From: Legionella quinlivanii
GTDB lineage: Bacteria > Pseudomonadota > Gammaproteobacteria > Legionellales > Legionellaceae
Direction: 5' to 3'
Length of the DNA: 64,000 nucleotides
Assembly (NCBI RefSeq): GCF_003265995.1
Contig: NZ_MVJN01000003.1
Location: 1-64,000, forward strand
Shown: positions 51,470 to 60,584 of the stretch, piece by piece
Layout: every line of letters starts with the position of its first letter
Numbering within the stretch: position 1 is the first letter of the stretch
Notes under the pieces: model-generated
Database searches by the model: none
The model's input: the letters and a program-made list of their open reading frames with translations, nothing else
What the model was told of the DNA's origin: nothing
Made by a program: the position numbers and the translations under genes

Positions 51470-53278
51470 ATGTGGAGAATACTTTTTCCGCTTGTTTTCG
51501 CTTTGCACTTCGGAGCCGCTCATGCGGACATCCCCTCCAATCCTTTTGGCCCGAATGTTTATATTTTCGATACCTCTATGAAATCCATCGAGATCAATCG
51601 ACTGATTCAATTGATTTATGAGGAACAACGCTTCAATGAATTCGGTGTTGAACGCTATGCCCTGTTGTTTATGCCTGGTATTTATGGAGGCGATGAACAT
51701 ATTGATGTGCGCGTTGGCTATTATACTCATGTACTGGGACTCGGCAAATCACCCGATCAAGTGCTTCTTATCGGTGCGGTGCGTACCCAGGATAAATCGC
51801 CAATAGATGCTAACCATCCAGAGCAAGGCCCTGGCGCCACTACTAATTTCTGGCGCGGGGCTGAAAATATGGCGATTCTGCCCACCCTGGGTTCCTTGAG
51901 TTATCCCGAAACCGTCCCCCATGATCAAAATGTCTGGGCGGCAGCACAGGCGACTTTTCTACGGCGAATTCATATAGTCCAGGGCTCTCTGCGCCTTTTT
52001 GATTTAGGTTATTCCAGTGGGGGATTTATCGCTGACTCCCTGATTGACAAGACCGTCTATGCGGGTACCCAAAAACAATGGCTAACACGAAACTCCAGTT
52101 TTACCAACTGGGAGGGCGGCCTTCTGAATATGGTTTTTTCAGGGGTTACTGGTCTTATTCCCAGCGGTGAATGGCCTGATCCCGCTTATGTGGTTATTGA
52201 GAGATCACCGGTGATCAAAGAAAAACCGTATTTGTTTTACAAGACCGACAGCAATGAGTTTGCACTTAATTTACGGAGTCTGCAAAAAAATTCATCTGGA
52301 ACAGACTGGGAGGCAGAGGGAAAAATAATTCCCGTGCGTCAATGCTTTATTGCATTTCCAAACGTCACTGCGGCGCAATTAAATGCGGCATTACTTAGTC
52401 ATGAATGCCTTATACTCACGCCAGGTATTTATCATCTTGAAGATACCGTACACGTTACTCAGGCCAATACGATTATTTTTGGTCTGGGTTTTCCCTCTCT
52501 GGTTAATGATACCGGTAAACCTATCCTCGCGGTCGCAGATGTGGACGGCGTACAGCTGGCTGGAATCTTACTGGAGGCAGGCCCTTTATTCTCGACTACG
52601 TTATTACAGATAGGCGCAGAAACAAGCGGTTTGTCGCATGCTGATAATCCCATATTCCTTTATGATATATTTTGCCGCATCGGCGGTCTCTCATTTCCCG
52701 GTCAGAGTGAAACCTGTATCGAAGTCAACAGCGATGATGTCATAGCCGATAACCTCTGGCTTTGGCGCGCCGATCACGGCCCCAATGTCGGCTGGTTTGT
52801 TAACAAGGCCGATACTGGCATTATTGTCGATGGCAATAATGTAATCATGTACAATTTACAGGTCGAACATTTTCAGAAATACCAAACCATCTGGAAGGGT
52901 AATAATGCTAAGGTAATCCATTATCAATCCGAACTTCCCAATGATCCCCCCAATCAGGAAGAATGGCGAAATGGATTAAGCGATGGTTTTGCCTCCTACA
53001 AGATTGATAACTCCGTTTTATCTCATCAGGCTTTTGGCATTGGGATTTACAGTCATTTTACTGAGTCGGACAATATTTATCTCGAAAATGCCATCGAAGC
53101 ACCGCCTACTCGGCCGCTTGACCTGCAGTATATGCTCACTTTCTGGCTTGGGGGTCATGAGAATACGGGTATTCGACATATCGTTAATAATCAGGGCAGT
53201 GAGGTCAATTCAATCCATCAAAAATCGACCCTCCCGCATTCTCCAGGCGTTCTTGAGCATACTATAAGCATTCCGTAA
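51470..53278 (+). CDS. Secreted beta-helix protein (pectate-lyase-like fold)
   Basis: A 602-aa protein with a signal peptide (MWRILFPLVFALHFGAAHA, cleavage before DIPSNPF). The body shows parallel beta-helix features: repeated short hydrophobic strands with N and G turns (LAVADVDGVQLAGILLEAGP, IIVDGNNVIMYNLQVEHFQK) and an opening FNEFGVERYALLFMPGIYGG. Similar proteins occur in fungi and actinomycetes under names such as coagulation factor 5/8-like or glycoside-hydrolase-55-like; the activity is not known to me. It could act on a polysaccharide. The start has AAGGAGA 8 bases upstream. Single-gene unit. Confidence 0.7.
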   Translation: MWRILFPLVFALHFGAAHADIPSNPFGPNVYIFDTSMKSIEINRLIQLIYEEQRFNEFGVERYALLFMPGIYGGDEHIDVRVGYYTHVLGLGKSPDQVLLIGAVRTQDKSPIDANHPEQGPGATTNFWRGAENMAILPTLGSLSYPETVPHDQNVWAAAQATFLRRIHIVQGSLRLFDLGYSSGGFIADSLIDKTVYAGTQKQWLTRNSSFTNWEGGLLNMVFSGVTGLIPSGEWPDPAYVVIERSPVIKEKPYLFYKTDSNEFALNLRSLQKNSSGTDWEAEGKIIPVRQCFIAFPNVTAAQLNAALLSHECLILTPGIYHLEDTVHVTQANTIIFGLGFPSLVNDTGKPILAVADVDGVQLAGILLEAGPLFSTTLLQIGAETSGLSHADNPIFLYDIFCRIGGLSFPGQSETCIEVNSDDVIADNLWLWRADHGPNVGWFVNKADTGIIVDGNNVIMYNLQVEHFQKYQTIWKGNNAKVIHYQSELPNDPPNQEEWRNGLSDGFASYKIDNSVLSHQAFGIGIYSHFTESDNIYLENAIEAPPTRPLDLQYMLTFWLGGHENTGIRHIVNNQGSEVNSIHQKSTLPHSPGVLEHTISIP

Positions 53279-53346
53279 CGAAAGCAAACCCCAGGCTTAG
53301 ATTTGCACTACAATAAAGATTATTAATTAATCATTTAAAACAACCT

Positions 53347-55206
53347 ATGCCAACCCGACAACCCCAAAAATTTATGCCTAATAACGGACGGCAGCGTTAT
53401 TTGATTAGTAAAAAATCATTTGATGCCATCCAGGAATATCAACAGCAATTAGCCCAGGGCAAAGCAGAGCCTGGGATTCATATGAGAGCGGCTATTAACT
53501 ATTTTTTAGCTGAAGGCCAAGAAGAGTACAACCCTGGCAAGGCGTTTTCTCCTGAAGATTTGAAAAAAATTGGCTCACTAAAAATTGAAGACTTTGCCCA
53601 ACTGATAATGAATACCAGAAAAAACTGGATTTTTGCAGAACGGGTAAAAATTGGTGACAACCAGGCCTGGAATGCAGCTGAGTTTAAAATTTTGAGCACA
53701 GTGGGCTCAGTCATTGAAAATGCCACCGTTTATGATAATGGCCGCCATTCAAATAAACAAATCCAGGGAGATGCCCGATACGCAGATAATCCGCACAAAG
53801 TGCATTTACTTTGCGTGCCCGGAGCCATTCTCGATGAAAGATCCAATCCAGTCGATGCACCAAGAATTATTGATACCAAAGAGGATGGGACGAAAGTCAT
53901 TAATCAGGACAAGTACAATGAAGTCTACATGGAACGTTTGGAAATCATGTTTGCCCAAGCCAATGAATTGGGGAAACAGGAAGGGCGCAAAGCCCTGGTT
54001 ACAATACCAGGCATCGGCAATGGCGTATTTGCAGGCGCGTTTGCCGGAAGAACTATACCCAATCTTCAGGAAGCAATCACCGCCACTTTAAAAGCACATC
54101 CAGAATGGGAACATATTGGCTGTGTCTGGCTGGATGGCTGGAAAAGTGATGTGGTTGCCGATGTGAATGTCGGCAATACACTGCTTCGCGTTCGTAACTC
54201 CGGAGGAGAAAATGGCGACAAGAAATTGTATAGCGGGCAGCCATTTTCAGATCTGGGACAATTATCAAAAGCAGAAGAATTTGCCGAATCCGCAGCAGAG
54301 CATGAACAATTTAAGGGTTATTGCCGCTGCAAAATATTTGCCTGGGATCCATTTTCCTATGAGGGCAATGACTGGGTGAAAGGTGATCGCATAACCGATG
54401 AAGGTTGTATCGCGGCTACCGATGCTCATGCCATTATGTCGGGGATTGAAGGAAGCTACAAAACCGTTCCCGGGAATAAGCGTGAGAAGGCCTTCCAACC
54501 CGAAGGGTTTGAAACCTGGGATGCCGCGTTTACCGAGAACAATCTCAAGCAATCTATTGCCGATCGCCTTTTTGTCTATAATGATAAGGCGCTGGTTAAA
54601 AGTCATGAGGCAAGCAGTAGCTTTGAACAAGACTTATTAAAGAATATTCGACATCACACCCCGGGAAAGCCTTTTCTCAGCCAACATTATGCTAAAGCCG
54701 ACTGGCCTTATGTAGCACAGTATATTCTGGCAAATGAAAACAGCATCAGAGCCAAAACCAATGCACGAGAAGCCTCTCATATACTCCCGAATATTGTAAA
54801 AGAGGCCGCATTTTTTGACCAGAAAGCACTGGCCAGTATCAGTCATAGTTATGCGCATGGAGCTAATGGAGGCAGACATCACTTGTATAATAAGGCAGCC
54901 GCTGCTGAAGGGATGATCCTGGTTAAGGCTGAGTTACATGGTTTACGCGGGGATGCTTTAAAACGCGGCATTCTGGATGCCTACAAGGAAAAAATCGCCG
55001 CCTGTAATTCTAAAGAAGAGCTCGATGACTTACGCAAGACTTATGATAATTCAGACGACAAGAAAATTATTGAAACTTCTCAAGGTCTTATGACCAGTAT
55101 CAGAAAGCTTGAAACCTCTTCGCAAAAGGAAATGAATCAAATGTTTGAATCCGCTGAGGAGCGCGTTAAGGAATTTGAATCGGATTATAAACCCAGTGTG
55201 GGATAG
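53347..55206 (+). CDS. Large unknown protein with macrodomain-like motif, candidate effector
   Basis: A 619-aa protein with no signal peptide. About residues 115-260 contain stretches resembling a macro (ADP-ribose-binding) domain: STVGSVIENATVYDNG, KVHLLCVPGAIL and, most telling, ALVTIPGIGNGVFAGAFAG, which matches the glycine loop IPxIGxGxxG. The C-terminal 150 residues are helical and charged (EELDDLRKTYDNSDDKKIIE). Legionella has effectors with macro-like folds that act on ADP-ribosylated host proteins; assignment here is tentative. It starts 68 bases after the previous gene with only a weak ribosome site. Confidence 0.5.
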   Translation: MPTRQPQKFMPNNGRQRYLISKKSFDAIQEYQQQLAQGKAEPGIHMRAAINYFLAEGQEEYNPGKAFSPEDLKKIGSLKIEDFAQLIMNTRKNWIFAERVKIGDNQAWNAAEFKILSTVGSVIENATVYDNGRHSNKQIQGDARYADNPHKVHLLCVPGAILDERSNPVDAPRIIDTKEDGTKVINQDKYNEVYMERLEIMFAQANELGKQEGRKALVTIPGIGNGVFAGAFAGRTIPNLQEAITATLKAHPEWEHIGCVWLDGWKSDVVADVNVGNTLLRVRNSGGENGDKKLYSGQPFSDLGQLSKAEEFAESAAEHEQFKGYCRCKIFAWDPFSYEGNDWVKGDRITDEGCIAATDAHAIMSGIEGSYKTVPGNKREKAFQPEGFETWDAAFTENNLKQSIADRLFVYNDKALVKSHEASSSFEQDLLKNIRHHTPGKPFLSQHYAKADWPYVAQYILANENSIRAKTNAREASHILPNIVKEAAFFDQKALASISHSYAHGANGGRHHLYNKAAAAEGMILVKAELHGLRGDALKRGILDAYKEKIAACNSKEELDDLRKTYDNSDDKKIIETSQGLMTSIRKLETSSQKEMNQMFESAEERVKEFESDYKPSVG

Positions 55207-55253
55207 CACTTGCTATAAATTTTGAAGGGTGTGATAGTTGGTTATCCGAATTA

Positions 55254-55865
55254 ATGAATCGCTTTATGCATTTGCTTATAGATTTTGATGGCACTATTGC
55301 CGATTCCGCTCCGATGCTCTTGGAAAAGCTTCGGCAGACGGTTCCTTATCCAATAGAACTGGAAACACTCAGAGGTATGTCCTTTAGAGACATACTCACT
55401 CGCATGAACGTCGGCAAACTGCAGTTTTTGTATCTGATCTATTCTATTCGCAGAGATTTCAAGCGAAATTTGCACTCCATAGGACTCGTTGATCAGATGG
55501 GGGAGATATTAAAGGACTTATGCGAACAAGGCCATCATTTACATATTGTCTCCTCCAATTCCGCTAAAAATATTCAACACTTTTTAAAGCATCATCAAAT
55601 TAGCCACTATTTTGAGTCCATTTCCAGTCTGTATACGGTCTTTAATAAAGCCTCTGGTTTAAAAGCTTTGCTTAAAAATAAAAACATGTCTCATTCAGAC
55701 GTCATCTATATCGGCGATGAGATCCGCGATATTGAGGCCGCCTTGGCCGCTGGCATACGAAGCTGTGCCGTTTGCTGGGGAGTTAACAACGAGGAAGCAT
55801 TAAAACGCCATCACCCTCATTTTCTTTTGAACCACCCGCGAGAGCTTGCAGCAGTTTTTGCCTGA
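55254..55865 (+). CDS. HAD-superfamily phosphatase (phosphoglycolate-phosphatase-like)
   Basis: A 203-aa hydrolase. HAD motif 1 is LIDFDGTIADSAP (nucleophile Asp), motif 2 is IVSSNS, motif 3 is the Lys in FNKASGLK, and motif 4 is IYIGDEIRDIEAA. The small helical cap after motif 1 fits the phosphoglycolate phosphatase group (subclass I). The substrate cannot be stated. Alternative starts at 55254 and 55266 both precede motif 1; neither has a clear ribosome site. Confidence 0.88.
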   Translation: MNRFMHLLIDFDGTIADSAPMLLEKLRQTVPYPIELETLRGMSFRDILTRMNVGKLQFLYLIYSIRRDFKRNLHSIGLVDQMGEILKDLCEQGHHLHIVSSNSAKNIQHFLKHHQISHYFESISSLYTVFNKASGLKALLKNKNMSHSDVIYIGDEIRDIEAALAAGIRSCAVCWGVNNEEALKRHHPHFLLNHPRELAAVFA

Positions 55866-55961
55866 AGGTTTTTCTAGCAGCTTACATAGGGCGTCTTTCC
55901 ATCACCCAGTACGCAGGTGAGATCCAGCGACAATATGAAGGATATTGAGAAAAAACTAATC

Positions 55962-55992
55962 TGGACAACTAAAAAAATATATAGTCTATAAT
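55962..55992 (+). promoter_or_regulatory. Candidate promoter of the small HTH-like regulator gene
   Basis: TATAAT at 55987-55992 with TGGACA at 55962-55967 (19-base spacer, longer than ideal). It would give a leader of about 160 bases before the start at 56161. Confidence 0.45.
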
Positions 55993-56053
55993 AACTAAGT
56001 ACAAATTGATTCACTAATACTCAAGGAAGAATTTAAAAGAAGTTTAGTCGTGT

Positions 56054-56078
56054 AGAACCAGCCTCTGGAGGCTGTTCT
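56054..56078 (+). promoter_or_regulatory. Hairpin in the leader of the HTH-like regulator gene
   Basis: AGAAC-CAGCCT, loop CTGG and AGGCTG-TTCT form a 10-bp stem with one bulged C. No T-tract follows, so it is not a terminator. It exposes a GGA at the loop edge, and a second GGA lies in the ribosome site (ATGGAGG, 56146-56152), as in CsrA targets. A regulatory role is inferred. Confidence 0.4.
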
Positions 56079-56160
56079 GCAATGCAGTTTGTAGTCATGG
56101 TGCTTTATATCCAAGTATTACCTGTTAACAGGATTTAACTTGAAATGATGGAGGTGAAAC

Positions 56161-56403
56161 ATGTCTAACAAACAATTTTCGGAACGATTGAATCGAGAGC
56201 TGGATGCTATTGGCGTTCCCTGTATGTACAAAGAACGCGTCAAAGCTGTCGCGAAGATTTTTAAATTGCCCTCATTCACCGCTCAAGAACTGCTCAACGG
56301 CAGCCTGTTCGATATTAAGCTAGTCGATATCGTCGCTGCTGAATTGGAAGTCAATCCACATTGGCTGCTGGGTAAAAGCCCGGTGAAAACCAAAGTACAC
56401 TAA
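56161..56403 (+). CDS. Small HTH-like regulator (possible LetE-type protein)
   Basis: 80 aa resembling the N-terminal DNA-binding domain of CI-type repressors: FSERLNRELDAIGVP, then ERVKAVAKIFKLPSFTAQEL and LLNGSLFDIKLVDIVAAELE, with a NPHWLLGK end typical of such domains. It could be the Legionella transmission enhancer LetE or a relative, but I cannot confirm that from sequence. It has a strong GGAGGTG site and a long structured leader. The thiolase gene starts 11 bases after its stop. Confidence 0.7.
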   Translation: MSNKQFSERLNRELDAIGVPCMYKERVKAVAKIFKLPSFTAQELLNGSLFDIKLVDIVAAELEVNPHWLLGKSPVKTKVH

Positions 56404-56414
56404 GAGAGAACATT

Positions 56415-57593
56415 ATGTCCAGCGACGTGTTTATCTGTGCGCCGGTGCGCACAGCAATTGGTACATTTAATGGCAGCCTGAAGAATACACCCGCTCCCGA
56501 TCTGGGAGCGGTGGTTATTCGGGAAAGCCTGCGGCGTGCCGCATTAGATTCCGATACAATCCAGACCGTGGTTATGGGGCAGGTGGTTCAGGCTGGCGCC
56601 GGCATGAATCCGGCACGACAGGCGAGTATTAAAGGCGGCTTGCCTGTTCAGGTTCCGGCTTTTACGGTCAATCGGGTGTGTGGATCTGGCGCTCAGGCTA
56701 TTGTTTCCGCCTATCTTGAAATCATTAGCGGTAATATTGACTGTGCTGTGGCCGGCGGCATGGAAAATATGGATCTCGGCCCCTACTTATTACCGTCAGC
56801 CCGCTGGGGTTACCGGCTCGGTGATGGTAAAGTTCGAGACAGTGTGCTGCTGGATGGCCTGCACGATATTTTCTCAGGTCAGCACTCAGGATGGCATACT
56901 GAAGATTTAGCCAGCAAATATCAAATATCACGCGAACAGCAGGATGCCTGGGCTTTACGCTCCCAGCAACGCTTCTCCAGAGCCCAGCAGGCAGGTGATT
57001 TCAAAAAGGAAATCGTTCCGGTTGAAATTGGCTCCCGCAAGGGAATCGAATTATTTCAACAGGATGAACATAACCGCGCAGACACTACTTTGGAAATTCT
57101 TGCCAAATTAAAGCCGGCGTTTCGTCCTGAAGGCACGATCACAGCGGGTAACGCACCTGGTTTAAATTCAGGCGCGGCGGCCATGATTATCGCTAATGCG
57201 AAGACTGTGGAACGCTATCAATTAGAGCCTATGGCAAGAATTGTTGCCTATGGCATTGCTGCCGTTGAGCCAGGGGAGTTTGGCATTGGTCCTGTACCTG
57301 CGGTCAAGCAGGCATTGGAACGTTCACGCTGGAAATTAGCCGAAGTGGAACGGGTAGAAATTAATGAAGCCTTTGCCGCTATCAGCGTGACGGTGATGAG
57401 CGAACTGGGCCTTGACGAATCCATTGTCAATGTCGATGGCGGCGCCATTGCGCATGGGCATCCAATTGGTGCGACAGGCGCTATCCTGACTACGCGCTTG
57501 CTTTATTCAATGGCCAGGGATCATTTGAAAAAGGGCTTGGTCACCTTATGTATTGGGGGAGGCCAGGGTATTGCGCTTGCCCTTGAACTCTAA
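56415..57593 (+). CDS. Acetyl-CoA acetyltransferase (thiolase, AtoB/PhaA type)
   Basis: A 392-aa biosynthetic-type thiolase. The acylated Cys89 is in NRVCGSGAQAI, the catalytic His in GGAIAHGHPIGATGA, the second Cys in LCIGGGQGIA, and NEAF is present. It condenses two acetyl-CoA to acetoacetyl-CoA or runs in reverse, and could feed PHA synthesis with the phaC product at 32293. It lies 11 bases after the small regulator gene, so the two are likely co-transcribed. Confidence 0.94.
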   Translation: MSSDVFICAPVRTAIGTFNGSLKNTPAPDLGAVVIRESLRRAALDSDTIQTVVMGQVVQAGAGMNPARQASIKGGLPVQVPAFTVNRVCGSGAQAIVSAYLEIISGNIDCAVAGGMENMDLGPYLLPSARWGYRLGDGKVRDSVLLDGLHDIFSGQHSGWHTEDLASKYQISREQQDAWALRSQQRFSRAQQAGDFKKEIVPVEIGSRKGIELFQQDEHNRADTTLEILAKLKPAFRPEGTITAGNAPGLNSGAAAMIIANAKTVERYQLEPMARIVAYGIAAVEPGEFGIGPVPAVKQALERSRWKLAEVERVEINEAFAAISVTVMSELGLDESIVNVDGGAIAHGHPIGATGAILTTRLLYSMARDHLKKGLVTLCIGGGQGIALALEL

Positions 57594-57596
57594 GAT

Positions 57597-58787
57597 TTAT
57601 TCGCTGCGTAAAGACATGATGGGTTCAAGCTTAGATGCCCGCCTAGCCGGATAAAAGCCAAAAAAGATACCTGTAGCGACTGAGACGGCGAAGCCCGCCA
57701 ATGGCGGCAGGCTGTGCAGGATAAAAGTCCAGTCGCTAAAATAGGCGACAACGCGGGTAAATACAAGCCCCAGCAATACGCCCAGGCCACCGCCAAGGAA
57801 TGAAAGCAAAACCGATTCAACCAGAAACAAATTCTGTATTTCACTGTTTTTCGCCCCTACCGCCTTGCGTATCCCGATTTCTTTTTTGCGCTCACTGACT
57901 GAAACCAGCATCACATTCATCACCCCGATTCCGCCTACCAGGAGCGATATACCACCAATAACGGCCAATAACAGGGTAAAAATCTGCCCCTGACTTTCCA
58001 TGCTGGCAATAATCTGTTTGGCGCTGCGAGTGAATAAAGTCAGGCGTGGAGCCTGCGATTCCACCTGCTGTTTTATCTGACTGATGACCAGGTCAATATC
58101 ACTCTCAGGCTTTAATAACATCACCGCGTTATTTACCTTGCTATCCTTGCTGATTAAGGAAATACCAGCCACCGGCACAATCACTGAATGATTGACATCT
58201 TCGTTGAAGAATCCATTTTCCTGCCATCGCTGCACCACCCCAATAATCGTATACAGCGAATTGCCAATGCGAATTTTTTTACCAATCGGATCGTCAAATG
58301 TTATTTCACGGATTTGGCGGGCCAGATCATCGCCAATGACACAGAAATGCTCGAAAGTACTGAGAAATGATACGAAGTAGCCGCGTTCCAGCTTGATATG
58401 AATAATATCAGCCAGGCTGTCATCGGCACCAATAATTGCACTTTGTAAGGGGCGTCCATTAAAGCTGACCGGTTGATAGGCCGTGGCATAAGGTGCAATT
58501 TTCAGAATGGACGGCACAGTGGATGGCAAGCTGCGCCAGAAGGACAAGGGCAGCTCTGATTGAATAGTAGACTGACCCCGCTCCTTCTGAAACACGGTAG
58601 CCGCCAGCAAATCGGTGCCTAATGCCTTAAACTGCTCCAATGCTTTTTCAGTGGCTAGCTGCCCACAGCTGATTAGTGCGACAATGGCAGCCGTACCCAC
58701 CAGAACTCCCAATACAGCCAGAAAGGAACGCATCTTGGAGGCAGTCAGATTCACCAGAGCCTGTTGAAAATGAGTAAGCCAGTTCAT
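57597..58787 (-). CDS. ABC transporter permease (MacB type)
   Basis: A 396-aa MacB-like permease. The N-terminal helix at residues 18-40 begins LTASKMRSFLAVLGVLVGTA, which is typical; a periplasmic domain follows, and then three C-terminal helices with the FtsX pattern (GGIGVMNVMLVSVSERKKEI, GIRKAVGAKNSEIQNLFLVE). It ends PARRASKLEPIMSLRSE. With a separate ATPase, adaptor and TolC it forms a MacAB-TolC-like exporter. Coupled to the ATPase gene by ATGA. Confidence 0.92.
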   Translation of the reverse strand: MNWLTHFQQALVNLTASKMRSFLAVLGVLVGTAAIVALISCGQLATEKALEQFKALGTDLLAATVFQKERGQSTIQSELPLSFWRSLPSTVPSILKIAPYATAYQPVSFNGRPLQSAIIGADDSLADIIHIKLERGYFVSFLSTFEHFCVIGDDLARQIREITFDDPIGKKIRIGNSLYTIIGVVQRWQENGFFNEDVNHSVIVPVAGISLISKDSKVNNAVMLLKPESDIDLVISQIKQQVESQAPRLTLFTRSAKQIIASMESQGQIFTLLLAVIGGISLLVGGIGVMNVMLVSVSERKKEIGIRKAVGAKNSEIQNLFLVESVLLSFLGGGLGVLLGLVFTRVVAYFSDWTFILHSLPPLAGFAVSVATGIFFGFYPARRASKLEPIMSLRSE

Positions 58788-59461
58788 CCAACAATCTCAC
58801 CATCGGAAAGAACAATACGCCGCTGGCACTGGGCTGCGATATGCTCATCATGGGTTACCATGATAATCGTTCTGCCTTCAGCATGAAGCGCCAGAAACAA
58901 ATTCATCACTTCCGTTCCTGTTTTGGAATCCAGTGCGCCGGTTGGCTCATCCGCTAAAATAACCTCCGGTTCAGTAACCAAAGCCCTGGCAATGGCGATG
59001 CGCTGCTGTTGCCCGCCGGACAGCTGGCCGGGCTTATGATGGGCAAATTTCTCCATACTGACGCGTGCCAGGGCCGCTGTCACCAGCTCCTGTGATTCTG
59101 CCGCTGCAACTGCGCGATAACTTAGCGGTAGCGCGACATTCTGTCGGGCGCTGAAACGAGGCAATAAATTAAACTGCTGGAAGACAAACCCTATATTGCG
59201 GTTGCGATGAATGGCCAAATCATTTTCTGATAATTCCGCTACCGATTGCTGATTGAGATAATAATCCCCCTCATCCGCTTTATCCAGTAAGCCCATAATG
59301 TTCATCAGAGTCGATTTACCAGAACCTGAGGCACCCACCACAGCCAGCAGCTCACCTCGCCTTACTGTAAGCGAGATCGATTTGAGTACGCGGCTGCTAA
59401 CTCCACCAATGGTATATTGCTTACTCAGATTGTCCATTCGCATTAGAACAGGGCTAGTCAT
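58784..59461 (-). CDS. ABC transporter ATPase (MacB type)
   Basis: A 225-aa ATPase with Walker [11 protein letters not shown]-loop FQQFNLLPR, signature [15 protein letters not shown], and Walker [17 protein letters not shown], all typical of the MacB class. In E. coli MacB the ATPase and permease are fused; here they are separate genes joined by ATGA. The start overlaps the end of the adaptor gene by 8 bases. Confidence 0.94.
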   Translation of the reverse strand: MTSPVLMRMDNLSKQYTIGGVSSRVLKSISLTVRRGELLAVVGASGSGKSTLMNIMGLLDKADEGDYYLNQQSVAELSENDLAIHRNRNIGFVFQQFNLLPRFSARQNVALPLSYRAVAAAESQELVTAALARVSMEKFAHHKPGQLSGGQQQRIAIARALVTEPEVILADEPTGALDSKTGTEVMNLFLALHAEGRTIIMVTHDEHIAAQCQRRIVLSDGEIVG

Positions 59462-60584
59462 AGACGATAATATCCCCTTCCTTTAAACCAGCAACCACAC
59501 TCACTTTATCCATTTGGGTCGCCCCGGTCGCTATCGGCTGCTTGCTGATTACCCCATCCGGATTATGCAATTGAACCACGCTTCGGCCATTTTCCCGTGA
59601 TACCGCGGCAATCGGAATCAGCAATTGTTTTTCTTCATCCACAGCCAGTTCAATGGAAGCGCTCATTCCCACTTTGATCAAAGCCTGTTGTTCTTTGCTT
59701 AAATTTTTGACTTCCACAATCGCGCTAAAAGAAGGAAGGGCGCCGCCATTTGCCGTTGCCTGTGCATTGACAGCAACCAATTCGCCATGCAGCACTTCCT
59801 GCCCTAATGCCACGCCGGAAACACTGGCTTTCATGCCGGGATGTATTTTATCAATATCGACTTCCGGAACATCAATTTCGACGCTAATGCCGCTCATGTC
59901 GCCAATCAAACCAATGGCCTGACCTGATTTGACAGCAGAACCTACCGACAAACGCCCGCTTTTATCATCACCGCTTTTCGGCGGATACAGCAGAATACCG
60001 GTGGCCGGCGCCTTTATGCGGATTAAATTGTGATTCGTGCTTAATGCCTGCCTGACTTTATCAAATTCGGCGAGACTTAAACTGGATAAATCGGCTCCGT
60101 CATCCATTTTTTCCAGCATTTCACTTAACTTTCGTGTTGACTGCATTAATGTGATACGTGCCGTATCGAGACTGGATTTTTCACTGAGATAGTTATTTTT
60201 TGACAGCAATCCCGCATCCCAAAGCTCCTGTGTGCCGGTGAATTTGGCTTTAGCAACGTTATAGCTGTCTTTGGCTTTCAGATAGTCGGTCAGAATGTCA
60301 TTGTATTGCTTTTGCAGCTCGCTGGAATTTAAAACAATAACGACGTCTCCTTTGTGAACCAATTGGCCATAATGAAAATTCATGGTTTCAATAATGGCGT
60401 CCATAGAACTGCTCAGGGTATTTTCCTTCAAAGGCTGAATGGTGCCGGTAAACGCCAGTGTTTTGTTTAAGGGCTCCGATTTTACTACAAACTTTTGCAA
60501 GTGCTGAACCGTGGACGAATCCTCTTTGCATCCACTTAGCAAGGACAGAAAAAAACAACAAACTATTAATTTAAAAAATCTCAT
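59454..60584 (-). CDS. Efflux periplasmic adaptor lipoprotein (MacA-like)
   Basis: About 376 aa. It has a lipoprotein signal (FFLSLLSGC, Cys as the lipidated residue) and the adaptor layout: first barrel half, lipoyl half (MNFHYGQLVHKGDVVIVLNS), a long helical hairpin (about 90-170), the second lipoyl half (IKAPATGILLYPP) and a C-terminal barrel (IKVGMSASIEL). It links the ABC pump to TolC. ATG 60584 overlaps the tolC-like stop (ATGA); an upstream ATG at 60611 would hide the lipobox. Confidence 0.9.
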   Translation of the reverse strand: MRFFKLIVCCFFLSLLSGCKEDSSTVQHLQKFVVKSEPLNKTLAFTGTIQPLKENTLSSSMDAIIETMNFHYGQLVHKGDVVIVLNSSELQKQYNDILTDYLKAKDSYNVAKAKFTGTQELWDAGLLSKNNYLSEKSSLDTARITLMQSTRKLSEMLEKMDDGADLSSLSLAEFDKVRQALSTNHNLIRIKAPATGILLYPPKSGDDKSGRLSVGSAVKSGQAIGLIGDMSGISVEIDVPEVDIDKIHPGMKASVSGVALGQEVLHGELVAVNAQATANGGALPSFSAIVEVKNLSKEQQALIKVGMSASIELAVDEEKQLLIPIAAVSRENGRSVVQLHNPDGVISKQPIATGATQMDKVSVVAGLKEGDIIVYD

